Shown here piece after piece: positions 1-11,617 of a stretch of 64,000 nucleotides of DNA. How positions within the stretch are numbered: position 1 is the first letter of the stretch; each line of letters opens with the position of its first letter. The position numbers and the translations under genes are program-made. The stretch spans positions 57,196,796 to 57,260,795 of the forward strand of contig OY747703.1 of assembly GCA_963556495.2 (NCBI GenBank), in the 5' to 3' direction. The notes beneath the pieces are model-generated. The model searched no databases. It was not told where the DNA came from and saw nothing but the letters and a program-made list of their open reading frames with translations. The stretch comes from Valencia hispanica. Taxonomy: Eukaryota; Chordata; Actinopteri; Cyprinodontiformes; Valenciidae.

Positions 1-227
1 TTGTTTTATTTAAATAAGAGAATGTCTAAAACAAAGCTATGAAGTTTCTTGTGAGTATATGTACTCTAGCAGTGCAAGTACTGTACTGCGATGCAAGGGG
101 GCGCCACTTAAAATATCGCCTAGGGCACCAAATTGGTTAGGGCCGGGCCTGTGTAAGAGGATGATACAGGTGAAACCAGATATTTACATACACTATAGAA
201 CATACATAAAAATATGTTTTCTGTACT

Positions 228-482
228 GTAAATGGACTGAACTTATATAGCGCTTTTCTAGTCATACTGACCACTCAAAGCGCTTTACATTGAAGCCACA
301 TTCACCCACTCACACTCGCATTCATACACCGACACCCAACATGGCTCGGTAGGACAATGTTTTTTTGAGGTTAAGTGCCTTGCCCAGGGGCACATCGACA
401 TGTGACTGGAGGAAGCTGGAATCGAACCTACGACTCTCCGATTGCAAGCCGACTCTACTCTACCACTGAGCCACAGTCGCCC
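228..482 (-). repeat. tRNA-derived SINE inserted in the Tc1-like element
   Basis: On the - strand the 5' head (482 downward) reads GGGCGACTGTGGCTCAGTGG, then TAGAG, and about 35 bases later GGTTCGATTCC: an A box and a B box spaced as in a tRNA promoter. The tail ends with a GCGCTATATAAG-like stretch near 240. This 'atatagcgcttttctagt' repeat is common in teleost genomes. No clear target-site duplication was found. It interrupts the left arm of the Tc1-like element, so it is the younger insertion. Confidence 0.7.
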
Positions 483-602
483 ACTACAGACATCAAACAG
501 AGTAAAGTTTTTTCTTTAGGTCAATAAATAATATATGTTTTGTTTTTGGGAAATGTCAGGAAAAAAGAGAATTGTTATGTATTTGATTTACTTTGATCAA
601 AG

Positions 603-1461
603 TCAGAAGTATACATACACTTCCTTAGTATTTGGTAGAACTGACCTGAAATTGTTCGGCAAACGTTTCCGGTTTCCAACCACCAGCCTTCTACAATAGT
701 TTGCTGGAATCTTGGCCCACTCCTCCACACAGAACTGGTGGAACTGGGTCAGGTCTGTAGGCCTTCTTGCTCCCACTCGCCTTCTCAGTGCTGCCCACAA
801 ACGTTCTATGGGACCCAGAACAGGGCTTTGTGATAACCTCTCCAAAACCTTGACTTTGTTGTCCTTAAGCCACTTTGTAGAACGTTTGGAGGTCAGCTTG
901 GGGTCGTTGTCCATTTGAAAGACAAGCTTCAACTTCCTGGCTGGTGTCTTCAGATGTTGCTTTAATATGTCCACATCGATTTCTTTTCTATGATGCCATT
1001 TGTTTTGTGAAGTGTACCAGTTCCTTCTGCTGCTCAACACCCCCACACCATGATGCTGCCACCCCTGTACTTCACAGTTGGGATGTTGTTCTGAGGCTTC
1101 AAAGCTTCCCCCTTTTTTTACTCCAAATATACAGTTTCTCATTATGGCCGAACAGTTTCATTTCTGTTTTGTCAGACCTTTAGTGACGCTGTCTTACCAG
1201 TTTCTGCTAGTATCTTCACGACGTCTTCTGCTGTTGTCCTGGGATTGATTCGCACATTTTGCACCAAACAACGTTCGTCTCTGGGACCGAGAATCCATCT
1301 TCTTTCCAAGCGGTATGAAGGTTGTGGATTCCCATGTTTATTTTTATACTTGTCTGTACGGATGAACGTGGGACCTTCAGTAATCTGGAAATAGCAGCTA
1401 AATTGCGGAGGTCCACAATTCTTTTCCTGATGTCTTGGCTGATTTCTCTTGTTTTTCCCAT
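603..1461 (-). pseudogene. Tc1-like transposase, frameshifted
   Basis: Read on the - strand the relic starts with MGKTREISQDIRKRIVDL near 1461, the N-terminal helix-turn-helix of Tc1 transposases, and runs to about 1216 in one frame. The C-terminal part (1142-603, another frame) has DNDPK, the second catalytic Asp, and a PIERLW form of the third catalytic box, which is PIENLW in intact relatives. Intact fish Tc1 transposases are about 340 residues in a single frame. Here at least one frameshift separates the two parts, so no working enzyme is made. Confidence 0.85.
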
Positions 1462-1773
1462 GATGCTCTGTGCTTGGAGTGTCCCTTTATATGCAACCAC
1501 AGGTGAGCCATCAATGAACTCAGATTGACTCAACTTTACTATCAGAAGCTTCTTAAGCTCAGAATTAAATCATCTGGAGTTTCCTTTTTGTTTAAAGACA
1601 CAATAAACTTAGTGTATGTATACTTCTGACTTTGATGAAAGCAATAAAAAGATGCATAATTCTTTGTCTTTATTCTGACATTTCACAAATACTACTCTAA
1701 TTTAATATTTGACAGTAAACAAAAATGTTTTTGTTTTTTCTGAAGTGTATGTAAATATCTATTTTCAACTGTA

Positions 1774-2933
1774 AATCACTTTTGAGACAATGGTCACGCC
1801 CAAGCCCTGAAAAAGGTCTATATAATCGGTATCCAAACTGACGGTTAGCTTTCTGACTAACCATAACTCGTAGGCTGTCTCTTTATTGCAAAGTGTTCTA
1901 AACGTGCAGCGTTGCTGCTCCATGCATGTATGCACAGATGCACAGGTCCGCGCACTGTCCTGTGAAATAGGACGTGTGGTGCCTGATATAATTCTCCACC
2001 GCCAGGATAAAAGCCTTGTTGTTTATGCTGAAAAACAAACCCATGATTTCCTGAAAAGATGTAGGGAGCAAACAAACCCTTTGGTCACCGGTAATTAAGT
2101 CATATTTACATAGTTAAGCTGTCGCAAATCTGCACGTGTCTTTTGTTTTGAAATTTCCCCGACGCTTTACACTGATACCGCGGTTGCTTTCCTGTTTAGA
2201 CCTATGTTAACTGTTGGAGCTTGACGCATTTTGGAAGCGTGAGACACGTCTTAAACACACCGCTGACGCATCCGGTGTAAACCAAACCATAAACTATGAT
2301 GTTTTACTTTTAATGGGGAGACCATTGCTTGGTTGCAACTTAATTTACACAGGCTTAGTAATCTGTGTTGGGTGGGCCCAGCCCCCCAGGGCCGCCTTCT
2401 GTATCCCGATTCTGTGATTCCATGCTGAGGGGGATTGTGACCAGGTCAGTTCTTCTTCCTCAGCCATGCCTTTGGAAGGTGTTTTCAGATTGTCTTGGTG
2501 AAACATAAATGGACGCCCTTGGAAAGATGTTTTGAATACATCTGATACAACCCTATACCATCACAAAGCCTGGCCCATTTCTGTCAACAACGAGCTGAAA
2601 AATGTTCTGTTCCAACACATTCTTATCTCAGATGCCTCCAAGCCAAGAGAGTTAAATGTCTCTCCTTCAGAAATAATCAGATCAGTCATTTTCTTACATA
2701 TTTGTTGTCAAACTAGAGATCCAAACACTTCCTCTGCTAGACTCAGTCCTTCATGGATGCTAACTTAAGACCAAATATTTAAATAGTCTTTTCACTATTG
2801 ATTTTATGTTGTGCACCTTTAAAATACAGGAGTAGATGCACACGAAAAACTAAATTAAGCTGACCAGACAAAATGTGAGATGCCTTTGGTTTACATTGTT
2901 AGCAGATTCTCTTCACCCAGATGGTGTTTTTTC
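1774..2933. other. Intergenic stretch, nothing recognised
   Basis: No exon with plausible splice sites, no transposon ends and no RNA gene could be recognised. The open frames are short, overlap on both strands and match no known family. Confidence 0.5.
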
Positions 2934-3522
2934 TAGAGATACACCACATATCAGCATTAACATCGGTTTTGAACGATTTTAGTTAGAGGTGTAACGGTAC
3001 ATTTATTCATATTCAGATTTTTCGGTTTGGTACGCACATGTACCGAATTAATACAGCTGTTTTCTACCTGAACACGGGGAGAATGCAACGTTCCACACTG
3101 CAAGATTAAGGCTGTCGAAATATCAAAACAAATCCAAAGTGATATAAGCATGTTTTATTCTCAAATATGGGCAAACCATTATTTAAACATCTCTAAACAT
3201 TAACACTGACATTTTTCAAGTGGTTATATTGTTTTCTACTCTGGCTATGTCTGCTTGTGCTATTTTAATTATTTTTAAAAATCAAATCAAATCTCAAGTC
3301 AGTTCTATACTGTGGCTGTTTGCTATTTACTGGGTTATGTGACAGTGACAGTGATGCAACGCATGCTTGTTGGGTGTTTAACTGAAGCAGAGAAGCAGTG
3401 TGCGGTTGTGTTTTTCAGTGTCAAAAGGGTCTGGAACATTTGTAGGCCTATAATATCAGTAAATATAGGTTAATAACAGCAACATTAATGTCGGCCGACA
3501 TTTTTATGTCAGTGCATCCCTA
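2934..3522. mobile_element. hAT-type MITE with a second repeat nested in it
   Basis: The right end GTGCATCCCTA (to 3522) is the inverse of the left end TAGAGATACAC (from 2934), the degenerate form of the TAGGGATGCAC terminus of hAT MITEs. Flanks are GTTTTTTC on the left and GTGTTTTC on the right, a 7 of 8 match to an 8-bp hAT target duplication. The interior from about 2985 to 3335 contains a different sequence (GTGTAACGGTAC start, then GGCTGTCGAAATATC) that recurs on the other strand at 44639-45045. So one element is nested in another. Confidence 0.6.
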
Positions 3523-6500
3523 GTGTTTTCCATCCACCTTAGCTGAGGAGTTACAAATGCATGGATCTGATTTTTTTTCTGCATCACTGAAGGATATATC
3601 TAACTATGAACCTGGATTACAGGAAATCGACATAAAATCCAGAGCAAACATTGAACAAACAATTCATGTCTTTAACAATCGTTATATGATCGATTCATCC
3701 TGGAAAATAAAAGTTAGTCTAAATCTTTAGATGCCTTAAACCAATATAATATCCATATAAACTTCTTATTTGCACTGTATTATGGGGCCCAGTCCAGCTG
3801 TGTGGCTCCCTGATGGGTTCGTTTGACACAAGCAGGACTGTAACCAGGTGCAAGCTATGAAAGCAGCTCCTGGATGTCTTCATTCTGAGACATCTTTAAA
3901 CTTGGGGACAACTGGAACAAGTGGAGGAGGATTTACTGCCTGCCCATGAGTCACACCCACTGCCTCTAAGCCTAATAAAGCATGTTTCAGGACACCTGAG
4001 AATGATTCATCCAACAGGTGAACGTTTTGATTATAATTGATGAAAACATTTAAACTTTTAACTCATAAGTTTACACTTTCATCGGTTTCGTTTGGACGTA
4101 AAGACTTTCTCTCCAATTTTTCATCCACCAACCTCTCAAGAATGTGGGTTTGAATCCAAACTTGCCAGGACAAATGATGCCTGAAACATTTAGCTGCAGG
4201 GCATGAGTTTAAATGCCACTCAGTCACGATTCCTTCATATTAATAATTGTCAGAGGGGTCTGGGGGTGGAAATCCATTCAGGAACAGATGAAAACATGAA
4301 CGAGGAGGTGATGTAGAGTGACAGCTTCATCCTGGCTGCATACAACACTACCTGACTGAGGCCAATGCAGTGAGGATTATTTGATTAGTGTTAAATTAAC
4401 AAACAGTGTTGAAGCGTCCTGTCACGGAAGAATTCATTCAGGTTTCAAACATGTTGGAGCAACAGATCCAGAGTATAAGACTGTGTCTCTGTCATAAAGC
4501 CAGGATTATTATGTTGTTGTTTGTGGTTTGTTTATAATTTTTTTTGTCTTTTACGTGATATTAAGTAGTATGTTTCAGTGACACTATCAGGAGATCAAGT
4601 TACAGAATAAACCAACCGTTTTACGGTTATAAGCTAAAGTTTGATACTGAACTCCTTCCTGAATCTGGTTTATTTGACAGGTAAAACATTTAGGGGAGAA
4701 GATTGAAAAAGCTTTTTGCAGAGGGTACATTTGGGCACATCAAGGTTTGTGCACTCTTCTACTCTTTGCTGTTGCAACGAGCTGCACTGCTGGCTTTACT
4801 GAAGCCGGATCAGGATTGTTGGAGAAGATTGTTCCGGTCCCATTGCAGACATGTAATCAAAATCCACCTATAACATTTTGAGTTATGACAAACAAACCCT
4901 GGCAAAAACACACCAGTGGCGCAGCAAGCTTTTCAAAACTGTGGGGGATGCGGGTTGGATTGTACCTTTCAAAACTGTGGGGGGATTTATGAGCTACCTT
5001 GACAAGGTATGTCGCTTAAAATCTAATGTAAAATGTTTTTCACACATCACTCCAGAAACATACAGACGTATGAACTAAAATGCACAACGTTAGCTGAGTG
5101 AATATTCTTAGGCTACCAGGTACAAGTGTGTATTTGATTATGTTCTCGGATGTTTTTCTCCAATATTTTTGTTTTGTAATTTCTGCAATTAGGTGCAGCA
5201 TTTTGATTTTCTGGCTGTGATTGATTCTTTTTCTTTCAAAATGGTCTTTTAAAGTTTTTTGTAATAACACAGTATATTTAAAAATGGATCTCATTAGAAA
5301 GAAAAAGCTTTATTTTCTATTTAGCCTTTTTTATTTAAATCTCTTTGAACAAAGCAGAACTGAAGTGTGCACAAAGTACTAAAATAGCTGGTAGTGATTC
5401 TTGAGTGCAGTATTTCTAAGGGATACTCTGATTGGATGAAAAATACCTGTCTGTGATCGGCTGGTGGTGTGGTTCATTTATAAGGAGCCCGTCGTAAAAT
5501 GTTGTTTTCTTGGATTATGAATCCGTTTGAAAGGATTTCTTTATTTTGTTTCCTGGGTTTGCAGAAATCGTAGGTTCGGTTTCGGCAAGCTGGTCTCCAA
5601 GACCGCAAAACTGTTGTTAAACGGAGATAACCGGCCGACGTTTGCACTCTTTTAACTATCAAAAATGTATATTTATGACATATCTTTTGCTTTTACATAC
5701 ATACATCCATAATAAATATTTTGTAATTCTACAACTGATTTTTGGAGATGGATTCAAATAACCTCATAATACCAATCCGGGATATGCTGTTGTCTCATTT
5801 TCAGAAATACATTTCTCCCAGATCCTCAGAGGTGACAACAAACTTTCTTTGAATTTTGTTAAAGAATCATATATACTATAAACAGAAAACAAATCATGAT
5901 TTTACTATAGATTCTTTGAGACAGGCCCATGTAAACTGTGTGGTAATCATGATCCAAAATATACTCATTTCTATCTGTCCATTTTTAGCCTATGATTAAA
6001 ATGCCCTCTTTCATGTCCAGGTTTACAGGGAGGATAAAATATGTTTTGTGGCATCATCAACAGTAACGTAATTCCTATGAACACTGTTTTTGTTATCATA
6101 AAAACAGACAGTTATCTATTAAATCAATCTGAACTTCTTCACTCATAGTTAATAAAGCAAAAAGTTGTTAGACTATTATAATAATCTGACGCTGACAAAC
6201 TGGGCAGTCCCACTCTGTTGTCTTTAGATCTGTCGGTTCAGCTGGATCCTTCAGCAGGCAGGGAAAATATTATCTCCGATTGCAGCTGTCCCATTGAATA
6301 TGTCAATGTTCCTCACAACAGGAAAATCAGTCAAAAACATCACGATTGCATGCTAGCAATCATGTCATTTTATGTTAACAAAACAAAACTAAATAACAAA
6401 AAACGAAATATTGTTTGTTCACCTAGAAATATGCGCTTTCATTAGTCTAAGTGCGCTCTCAGGTTAGTGGAACAAATATAAAGCCATACAGTTCTGAGAA

Positions 6501-7904
6501 AAACTGCTGGAAAAGTGAGGAGGGAACGTTCAGAGCATCATCAGCTGATTTGAGGTCCAAGTTTATTAGAAGTTTTATCAGCGTCTCCTTCGCTGATATT
6601 TAATGCAGAAACAAAACGACATGCATTGGACGGGGCCAACACTACTGCTGACCAGAAAGGACACAAAGGAGACACGACTTGGTGGTTCCCAAACCTTTGG
6701 GGGGAACTATTCTGTGGACAAAAGTGGAACCTTCAGTTAGTTGTTTAGCCTGTCTGGTTTTTCCATGAGTCTTGACTAGACATTTAGGCGTACTGCATAG
6801 AGAAGCTGGTTACCTCCATATCCCAGGGCAGTTTTGCTCTACAAAAACGATACCTGAAGGTGCAATCCTGATTGCGTGATTGACTTTATTAAATTAAGAC
6901 TGCATCTGGCATCAGAGCAGATGAGCCACATGGCCATTTTTGTTTGGATTATTTGTGTTTGAGCGCTTCCCCCTGGTGTTTGCATGTGTGTCTGTGGTAA
7001 TCTGTAATGTTACAATGAATACAGATGTGTATGTTTAAAGTGCATTAAACTATGAATGAATTATGAGTCATGAATTATGGCCTATAATATAAAATCCTGA
7101 AGGAGAATCTGTGGGCATCAGTTTTGTGACCTTAAGCTCGAAAACATTTATTATGCAGCAGAGGAAAAAAAAAACCAAAGCACACCAGCAAGTTAGCCAT
7201 TGAATGAGTCTGGGCTTGAATCTTATTTAGATGCTATAGCATCACCCTAAACAGTTCCTTCGTGCTCAAAACCCAACCTGGCTGAATAGAAACAATTCTG
7301 CAAAGAAGAGTGGGCCACAATTCCTCCCTGGTGGTCCAACTCGTATCAATCCAGACACCCTCTCAAATCAAATCATTGAAATCAGTGTCCCTGGTCTCTA
7401 TGTGGACCAAACTACAGCTGAATGAAACTATTTTGTTGTTTTTGAGTGTAAAAGGATTTTGTTTTTGTTTTTATGATTGAGAAATTGGAATGCATTATCT
7501 AGAAATGTGTTTGTGAGCTTCACTGAGAACAAAAACAGACCTGAAACGAGTTGTGATAATGAACTGAGCTCAGCACGCCTCACCACTTCTGTAAAATAAA
7601 TTTAAAAAAAATAATAATTCTCCTTTTTTTCACCCCAGGTTCAGCTTTTTGTCCCACTGTTTTCTGTACTTTAAAGGCTTTTAAGAGGGAGACTCCATTT
7701 AATCTTCAAAACCTCAAACAAGCTCTTAACTACAAACACACAGGAATCCTTTCTACAAGCTCATTGTCCAATCACTTTCTCCATCTTCTGAACTCTTTCT
7801 TTTCTTCCTGGGGCTATTATTTTTCTGCACAGCCTGCCACGGGCTGCAGCAATGACACCACCACCCCCCCCCAAACCCCTGTTGGAACTTGTCGACTGAA
7901 GCTA
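3523..7904. other. Intergenic region upstream of col17a1
   Basis: About 4.4 kb of AT-rich DNA without recognisable exons, RNA genes or complete transposons. Frames above 60 codons are few and look random. Enhancers for the downstream gene could lie here but cannot be seen from sequence alone; one AP-1-like TGAGTCA occurs near 3946. Confidence 0.5.
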
Positions 7905-8063
7905 TGAGTCACACAAAGCCAATTCAAAAACTCTCCAGGCACACACGAGTCCCAGGAGCTGCACATCGTTTCCACTGAGCACCTGGATTTCCAGTCTTCA
8001 TTCCCTGCTTCTGCTCGGAGCAGTGGAGGCGGACGGGTGCACTCTGCACAAATGATCTAAAAG
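7905..8063 (+). promoter_or_regulatory. col17a1: Putative promoter-proximal site and non-coding first exon of col17a1
   Basis: TGAGTCA at 7905-7911 is a perfect AP-1 consensus, a site type frequent at keratinocyte genes. The following sequence is less AT-rich than its surroundings and ends in AAG|GTAAAC at 8063/8064, a fair splice donor. The only ATG just before the donor is closed at once by TAA (ATGATCTAA), fitting a 5' UTR exon. The translation start lies in the next exon at 10314. No TATA box is evident. The exon is inferred from position and donor only. Confidence 0.3.
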
Positions 8064-10306
8064 GTAAACTCAAACTCCGTTTTTCCAGATTTAATAACAG
8101 GTCATTTCGGTGCGTAAAACAGCTTAAAGCCCCGGCATAGAGAGAGATGCAGTTTCACCCGAGCAAGTTCTGGTTTAAACAGATCATTCAGCATTAAAAC
8201 AATCTGAAAAACTAGCAAACACAAGTAAATGTCAAGGTAAAGGATTTAAGGGAAACTCAAGCAGGAAGTTAATGTAAAAACTAGTTTATGGTAAGTAGTG
8301 CAAAAATAGTAAAAACAATTAATGCTTCATTTATGCTCTTTCAGTTAAAAATGCACCAAAAATGAATGGCATAAAATGGGACGTTGCGGGGGGTAAAATA
8401 AAAAAACTAAACTAAAGGAATCATTTTTATATTTATGTTCAACATTAAGATTAAAACTGAACAAACCCTAATTTGCAAAACTAAAGTTGAATCTGACGAG
8501 ACGTAGTTTCTGCGTTTTTACAGAAACTGAACCTGCTGGGAGAAATTAATCCAACAAAGCACAAAGATGCTTTCATTTAAATGTGTTTATCTTGTTGTGT
8601 TGCTAAGGTAAGCAATACGTTGTTTAGGGATAAAAACAAAATTTACACTAATATTTCCAGAAGGTACAGACAGAAATGATCTTGTGAAGGTCGAAAGGTG
8701 CTTTATTTTGGTTTCACGAGTGGACGTCTCACTATTTGAGATCTTACAAAAGTCTAATATATTTTTAATATTAGACTTTGCAGAATAATATGAATCGTGT
8801 TCTTTTTTTAAGAGTCAAAAAGACAAATATCAGCACTGAAAACTTTCAGGATGCCTAAAATAAATAAATAAATTAAAAACGCCTCTGTGCAAAAAATGTG
8901 ATTCAGATTTGTGTTTATTCTCAATGATAGTTATTGTGTGACAACAAAAAACATGACAGATGCAGCTAACTTGAATGGTTTAATATTCAGCCGTGTTGTT
9001 AAATCACTGAAAATCTGAGGCTATAAAAAACTCCATTGAAAACAATATTTTATTTTCTACAGATACCATCAAAAGCTTTAAGATATGCAAATAAGTAATA
9101 AGTTTAATTAAAAAATAAAATACAAGAACATAAACATTGCTCTCTAAGTACACCTTTGACTGACAGCAGACATGTACATGATTTAGCTACTCCTATTATT
9201 ATTATTATTATTATTACTATTGTTATTATTATTTATGTTTGTTTGTTTACCTTTGGTAATGTTTATATGGTGTGCAATGAATTAGAAAGATTATGTTAGA
9301 TGATTTTGGATATAACAGTTCTTTTTATAGAAGAATCTAAAGCACTAGCTCAATTTCAGCGTAATAGGAGGTAGTAAGAAATATCATCATACATAAGGGT
9401 TTTATTTCTGAGTTTTGTTTAAACTTCCCAAAGTCTCGGTGTTACAGAAACTACCACATGAAAGCTGAATATTGAACATTTTCCATGTCGACCCGTAGAG
9501 TACAAACACTTGAAAGAAAGAAAGCTGGAGCTTTTTAACCACATGTTTGGGATCCTGAATTCCTGATCAGAAATTAAACCAAATAACAGAATTCATTGGT
9601 TAAACATATCTGTGTTATAAATGTTAGGTGGAAAAACTGGGCCTAAAAATAAACAGAAGCCATATAAAAGCTGGTTAACTGACTTAACAGAGATGTAAGG
9701 ATCCTTATACTTACTCTCATGAGTCTCTTCCAGTGTTATTTTGTGAATCATGACTTCAAAGTTTTGGAGGCCGCAGCAAATAAACAGAGGATTAACGTTA
9801 AATATTCATTTTTATTGGTAATAAATGTACTTGTGATTAATGACTAAATTGGTTACACATGTCTAAACCTCTTTTAATTCTAACGAATGCTATTTTGAGT
9901 GAGTAGTTTTTTACATTCAGACCATCACTAACAACAGGCATCAAGTAATCAGGGCATTAACTACATTTTTTTTTTACAACCTCGAACATTTGAACTGAAC
10001 ACCTGCCTCAAGGGAAGATTATTTTACAAATTCCTTTCTACAGCAGAACGTCTTTGTTCAAGGGAACATCCCATTTATCAGCTGTACCTGTCTGTAACTC
10101 TTCAGGCTAAAGCTTTAAATCAGACACAATGTCGTTATGAAAAAAAAAACAAAAAACAAGATGTATGAATTTAGAAAGTATGAACTGCCTCAGGTGGTAA
10201 TAATGCCTGAGCTCAGCATTATGAAAAGGTCTATTTTCCATTTGTATGCTCTAGAAGTCTGCTTTACAAAATAATGTTGTTTTGTTGTTGTTGTTGTTTT
10301 TTACAG
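8064..10306 (+). other. Probable first intron of col17a1
   Basis: AT-rich non-coding DNA, with a short ATT run near 9197-9233 and an acceptor TTTTTTACAG at 10306. No transposon or RNA gene was recognised. The call depends on the weakly supported first exon. Confidence 0.35.
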
Positions 10307-10313
10307 CTGCTGG

Positions 10314-11523
10314 ATGGACAAGGTGACCACAGTGAAGGTGGTCAGCTCAGGTGGAGGGGCTGCAGCGAGCAGCGCAGGTAAGATGTGAGGTGCTCTTTAA
10401 GTTATGCCAGCTTGTAATAACTTCATAATATATTCATAATACAAATCATTCTTGTATTGGTTGCTTAAAATGTTATTTGCTGTCTGTAATGTCCAAATTA
10501 TTCAATGATTTTGTTCAAATGAGGAAAAGATTTAATCGGTTTCATAATTTCAGTTGTTTTGCTAATTTGATCAAAGTCTTTTTTGTACATAATACATGTT
10601 ATGAATAAATAATAACACAGACTGAATTCATGTTGATGATGGATTTATTCCCTGTTGTTGTTTTTTTCCTATAGTGGTCAAAAGAGCCGTGACAACCTCT
10701 GGAGTCACTTCACAAAGTAAGCTTTGCTGTTTTTACACCACACAATAATTAATAAATATTGTGTCATTTGATTACACACGAGCAGAACAAAAAAAGTGGA
10801 CTGTCTTTACTGTAAGTAAGCTAACTGTAAACAGCGCTTCTGTTTAAAGCAACATATATATTTTTCTGTCATTATTCATTTGAACAGAAGAAAGGATAGA
10901 CAGTATAGATAATGGATGGGTAGAATTTACTCATCCCCCATTAATCCCCTAATAACAAACACTGCGGTCAGTCTAAGTTGGAGACAGACAGATAACTAAG
11001 TTGCTAACTATTATTAGTGCCTGCCATAGAAATAAATGGAGACCAAGAGTCCAAGAAAACTTTTGGGAAAACATCTTCTTTTTGAAATCTGAATTTCCAA
11101 AGTGGATGCTGCTCATTTGAAACATATTAATCGTTGCAGTGACCGTTTCTTAGTCTGTTTAGTTCTTTGTATCTTATTGTGTCTGTTGCAGGAACAGCGC
11201 CGAACAAAATCTTTTTGGAACCATGTTCCTGTTATACATTTATTAGTTATTAGCTTGTGTTGCTAATAGTAACCTCGTCACACACTTTGATTTGGCTTTC
11301 ATTCATGCAGCTTGTAAATGTTTGGATGTTATTCCTAAAATTAAGTTACAATTTCAAATGGAAAACACCCTAATATTCTGTCATTTGCTTACTTCACTGT
11401 GTTTGTAAAGCATGCTACATTGCAGGATTAAAATACCATGGCTTGTTGGAGGGTAAATACAGATAAAAGTTTTAAACTGCAACACCAAACATTCAATATG
11501 CTGAAAACTCAATTCTACGATAA

Positions 11524-11617
<94 letters not shown>

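Larger units (their letters stand above)
167..1771 (-). mobile_element. Tc1-like DNA transposon with IR/DR ends, degenerate
   Basis: The two ends are inverted copies: left CAGGTGAAACCAGATATTTA (167 on) and, on the reverse strand from 1771, CAGTTGAAAATAGATATTTA, both continuing CATACACT. TA dinucleotides flank both ends (165-166 and 1772-1773), the Tc1/mariner target duplication. A second inner pair, core AGTCAGAAGTATACATACAC, lies near 600-622 and inverted near 1613-1634, giving the IR/DR arrangement known from Sleeping Beauty-type elements. A broken transposase gene lies between on the - strand. The left arm is longer because a SINE (228-482) is inserted in it. The element is old and non-autonomous now. 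Confidence 0.9.

Noticed and set aside
475..482. A functional tRNA gene at the SINE head
   Set aside because: A and B boxes are present but the acceptor stem does not close and the sequence continues into a SINE body.
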